Positions 5,840-6,867 of a stretch of 6,867 nt of DNA are shown one piece after another. Location of the stretch: NCBI GenBank assembly GCA_051010055.1, contig JBPCVY010000284.1, positions 1 to 6,867 of the forward strand. Direction: 5' to 3'. A program made the position numbers and the translations under genes. The number at the start of each line of letters is the position of its first letter. Position 1 is the stretch's first letter. The notes under the pieces were generated by a model that made no database searches, was not told the origin of the DNA, and saw only the letters and a list, made by a program, of their open reading frames with translations. Source of the DNA: CAJQND01 sp051010055. Lineage in GTDB: Bacteria; Pseudomonadota; Alphaproteobacteria; Rhizobiales; CAJQND01.

Positions 5840-6867
5840 CTATTGTCGTGCGCATTTGCCATCCCTTACCGTTTCGCCTTTTGGGCACTCGCATTTGCCG
5901 CGAATGTTGATGATTTGGCCGGGCAGGCAATCCTTGCGCACCTTAACCAGGCATTTGCCGTCTTTTGTTTTCATGTCCAGATAACAGCCGCATTTGCCAT
6001 CAGTGCCCAAAATTTGATTGCCGGGACAAGATTTCGGCTCAGGCTCGGGAACGGTCACCGGTTCTGGCGATGTTGGTGCCGTTTCAGTGGTTGATACCGG
6101 CTCGCGTGGTTTTTCAGGACGCCGGCATACCCCGTTCACATCCTTTTTGTCAGCCGGGCACACACATTCCCCGCGCCCACTGCGGAACTTCCCGCCGGTA
6201 CATTGTTCTTCAGACTTTGCAGGCGGCGGCGTTGTGGCCTCTTGCTGGCGGATACATTCACCATTGAGATTGACCCGGTAGCCGGGTTTGCACCGGCACC
6301 CGTTTTGTGAGGGTACTTCATTTGGCCCGCACGCAAGCGGGCCCTGGCCTGGCGGTGGCGGCACTTCCAGCTGATCGGGCTCTTCAATAGGCGCCGGGGT
6401 GGTAGCAGGCGGTGAGGGCTGCTCATACTCAGGTTCTGGCGGCAGCGGACCGCGCCGGCTCAAGCGAAACTTGACGCAAGCCTTGTCATTGCGGGCAACC
6501 TCATCGCCAACGCCCCAGGGACCAACCAGTGCGCGCACCGTGCGCCTGTCGGGCAAGCCGGTAACGCGGATACGGTTTGCAAGCTGAAACTGTGCAATTG
6601 CAGCGCGGGTTTGCGGGCCGACTATGCCGTCGGGCGGATCCATCCGGTAACCCTGGCGGGCAAGCAATGCCTGCATAATGCGGTTTCGCGAATTGAGTGC
6701 GCCCGGCGCGCGCCAATCAATGGCCGTACAGACCTGGATGCGCCTCCGGCCCGTATTGCCCGGCACAAAGAAGTCTACGGGCACAATTGTAACCTCTTGC
6801 GGGCGCACGATGCCGGTGGTTCGCGTGCACCGCCCGTTTGGCCCGCGTGCACGGCACACCCATGCCC
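5840..6867 (-). CDS. Peptidoglycan-binding protein with C-terminal Cys-rich repeats, 5' end beyond the window
   Basis: The frame is open to the right edge, so the true start and any signal peptide lie outside; residue numbers here count from the first in-window GTG (6859). An N-terminal part with several cysteines (RARGPNGRCTRTTG, RRRIQVCTAIDWR) precedes a peptidoglycan-binding type 1 domain (about 59-113), recognised by IMQALLARQGY, DGIVGPQTRAAIAQFQ and TGLPDRRTVRALVG. A Pro/Glu-rich linker (about 137-172) leads to four 26-residue units, each C-x(10,11)-C-x-C-x(10,11)-C, at 177-202, 220-245, 278-303 and 311-336. The units are separated by Pro-, Thr- and Glu-rich spacers, except the last two, which are close together. 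Many Cys pairs and a wall-binding domain imply export and disulfide bonding in the periplasm or at the surface. No enzymatic motif is visible, so a structural or adhesive role is only inference. It ends in TAG, 102 bp upstream of the aminotransferase gene on the same strand. Confidence 0.85.
   Translation of the reverse strand, partial: AWVCRARGPNGRCTRTTGIVRPQEVTIVPVDFFVPGNTGRRRIQVCTAIDWRAPGALNSRNRIMQALLARQGYRMDPPDGIVGPQTRAAIAQFQLANRIRVTGLPDRRTVRALVGPWGVGDEVARNDKACVKFRLSRRGPLPPEPEYEQPSPPATTPAPIEEPDQLEVPPPPGQGPLACGPNEVPSQNGCRCKPGYRVNLNGECIRQQEATTPPPAKSEEQCTGGKFRSGRGECVCPADKKDVNGVCRRPEKPREPVSTTETAPTSPEPVTVPEPEPKSCPGNQILGTDGKCGCYLDMKTKDGKCLVKVRKDCLPGQIINIRGKCECPKGETVRDGKCARQ
5852..6331 (-). repeat. 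Four 26-residue Cys-rich protein repeats encoded in one gene
   Basis: The units map to 6254-6331, 6125-6202, 5951-6028 and 5852-5929. All have four cysteines and end in a G-x-C or G-K-C turn, with a central CxC; the first unit has 10 then 11 residues between cysteines, the other three 11 then 10. They resemble EGF-like or TIL-like modules in spacing but have four rather than six cysteines. The DNA has diverged, so these are old protein repeats, not a recent tandem duplication. Confidence 0.8.

Noticed and set aside
1..6867. Search for RNA genes, CRISPR, IS elements, toxin-antitoxin or phage-defence genes
   Set aside because: No tRNA-like cloverleaf, regular spacer repeats, transposase motifs, terminal inverted repeats or nuclease motifs were seen; the other open frames are out-of-frame shadows with low-complexity, Arg/Cys-rich translations.

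Overview
The window looks like a chromosomal segment of an alphaproteobacterium, most likely of the Hyphomicrobiales (Rhizobiales) type. This is inferred from the protein families present (a rhizobial-type transketolase-like ThDP enzyme, an EamA permease, an AAT-family aminotransferase and a peptidoglycan-binding protein with Cys-rich repeats) and from the moderately GC-rich coding sequence. I see no RNA gene, CRISPR array, insertion sequence or phage gene, and I did not find a new multi-gene system.

Layout. Bases 1-944 (minus) hold the N-terminal 315 or so codons of a ThDP-dependent transketolase / homodimeric pyruvate dehydrogenase E1-like enzyme. The gene runs off the left edge and is broken by a one-base frameshift in a short G run near 460-464. 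A 208-bp divergent spacer separates it from a rightward cluster: a DMT/EamA permease (1153-2043), an MFS permease (2061-3314, GTG start, 17 bp downstream) and a short-chain dehydrogenase (3403-4068). The SDR carries an in-frame amber codon at 3937-3939, although homologous-looking sequence continues in the same frame for 42 more residues to a second TAG. Next comes a small lipoprotein of unknown function (4154-4531, plus).

The lipoprotein converges exactly on a class I PLP-dependent aminotransferase (4532-5737, minus); their stop codons abut as TGATCA. Upstream of the aminotransferase, and on the same strand, lies a protein cut by the right edge (5840-6867). It has a peptidoglycan-binding domain, a Pro-rich linker and four 26-residue Cys-rich repeats.

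How the genes fit together. The two permeases and the SDR may form one transcription unit, with both permeases possibly moving small metabolites across the inner membrane, but the substrates cannot be read from sequence. The divergent arrangement with the ThDP enzyme would allow a shared regulatory spacer. The lipoprotein and the Cys-rich protein are envelope-associated, and the aminotransferase is cytoplasmic amino-acid metabolism; nothing in the sequence links these three functionally. The most noteworthy points are the two independent coding lesions within about 3.5 kb and the Cys-repeat envelope protein.
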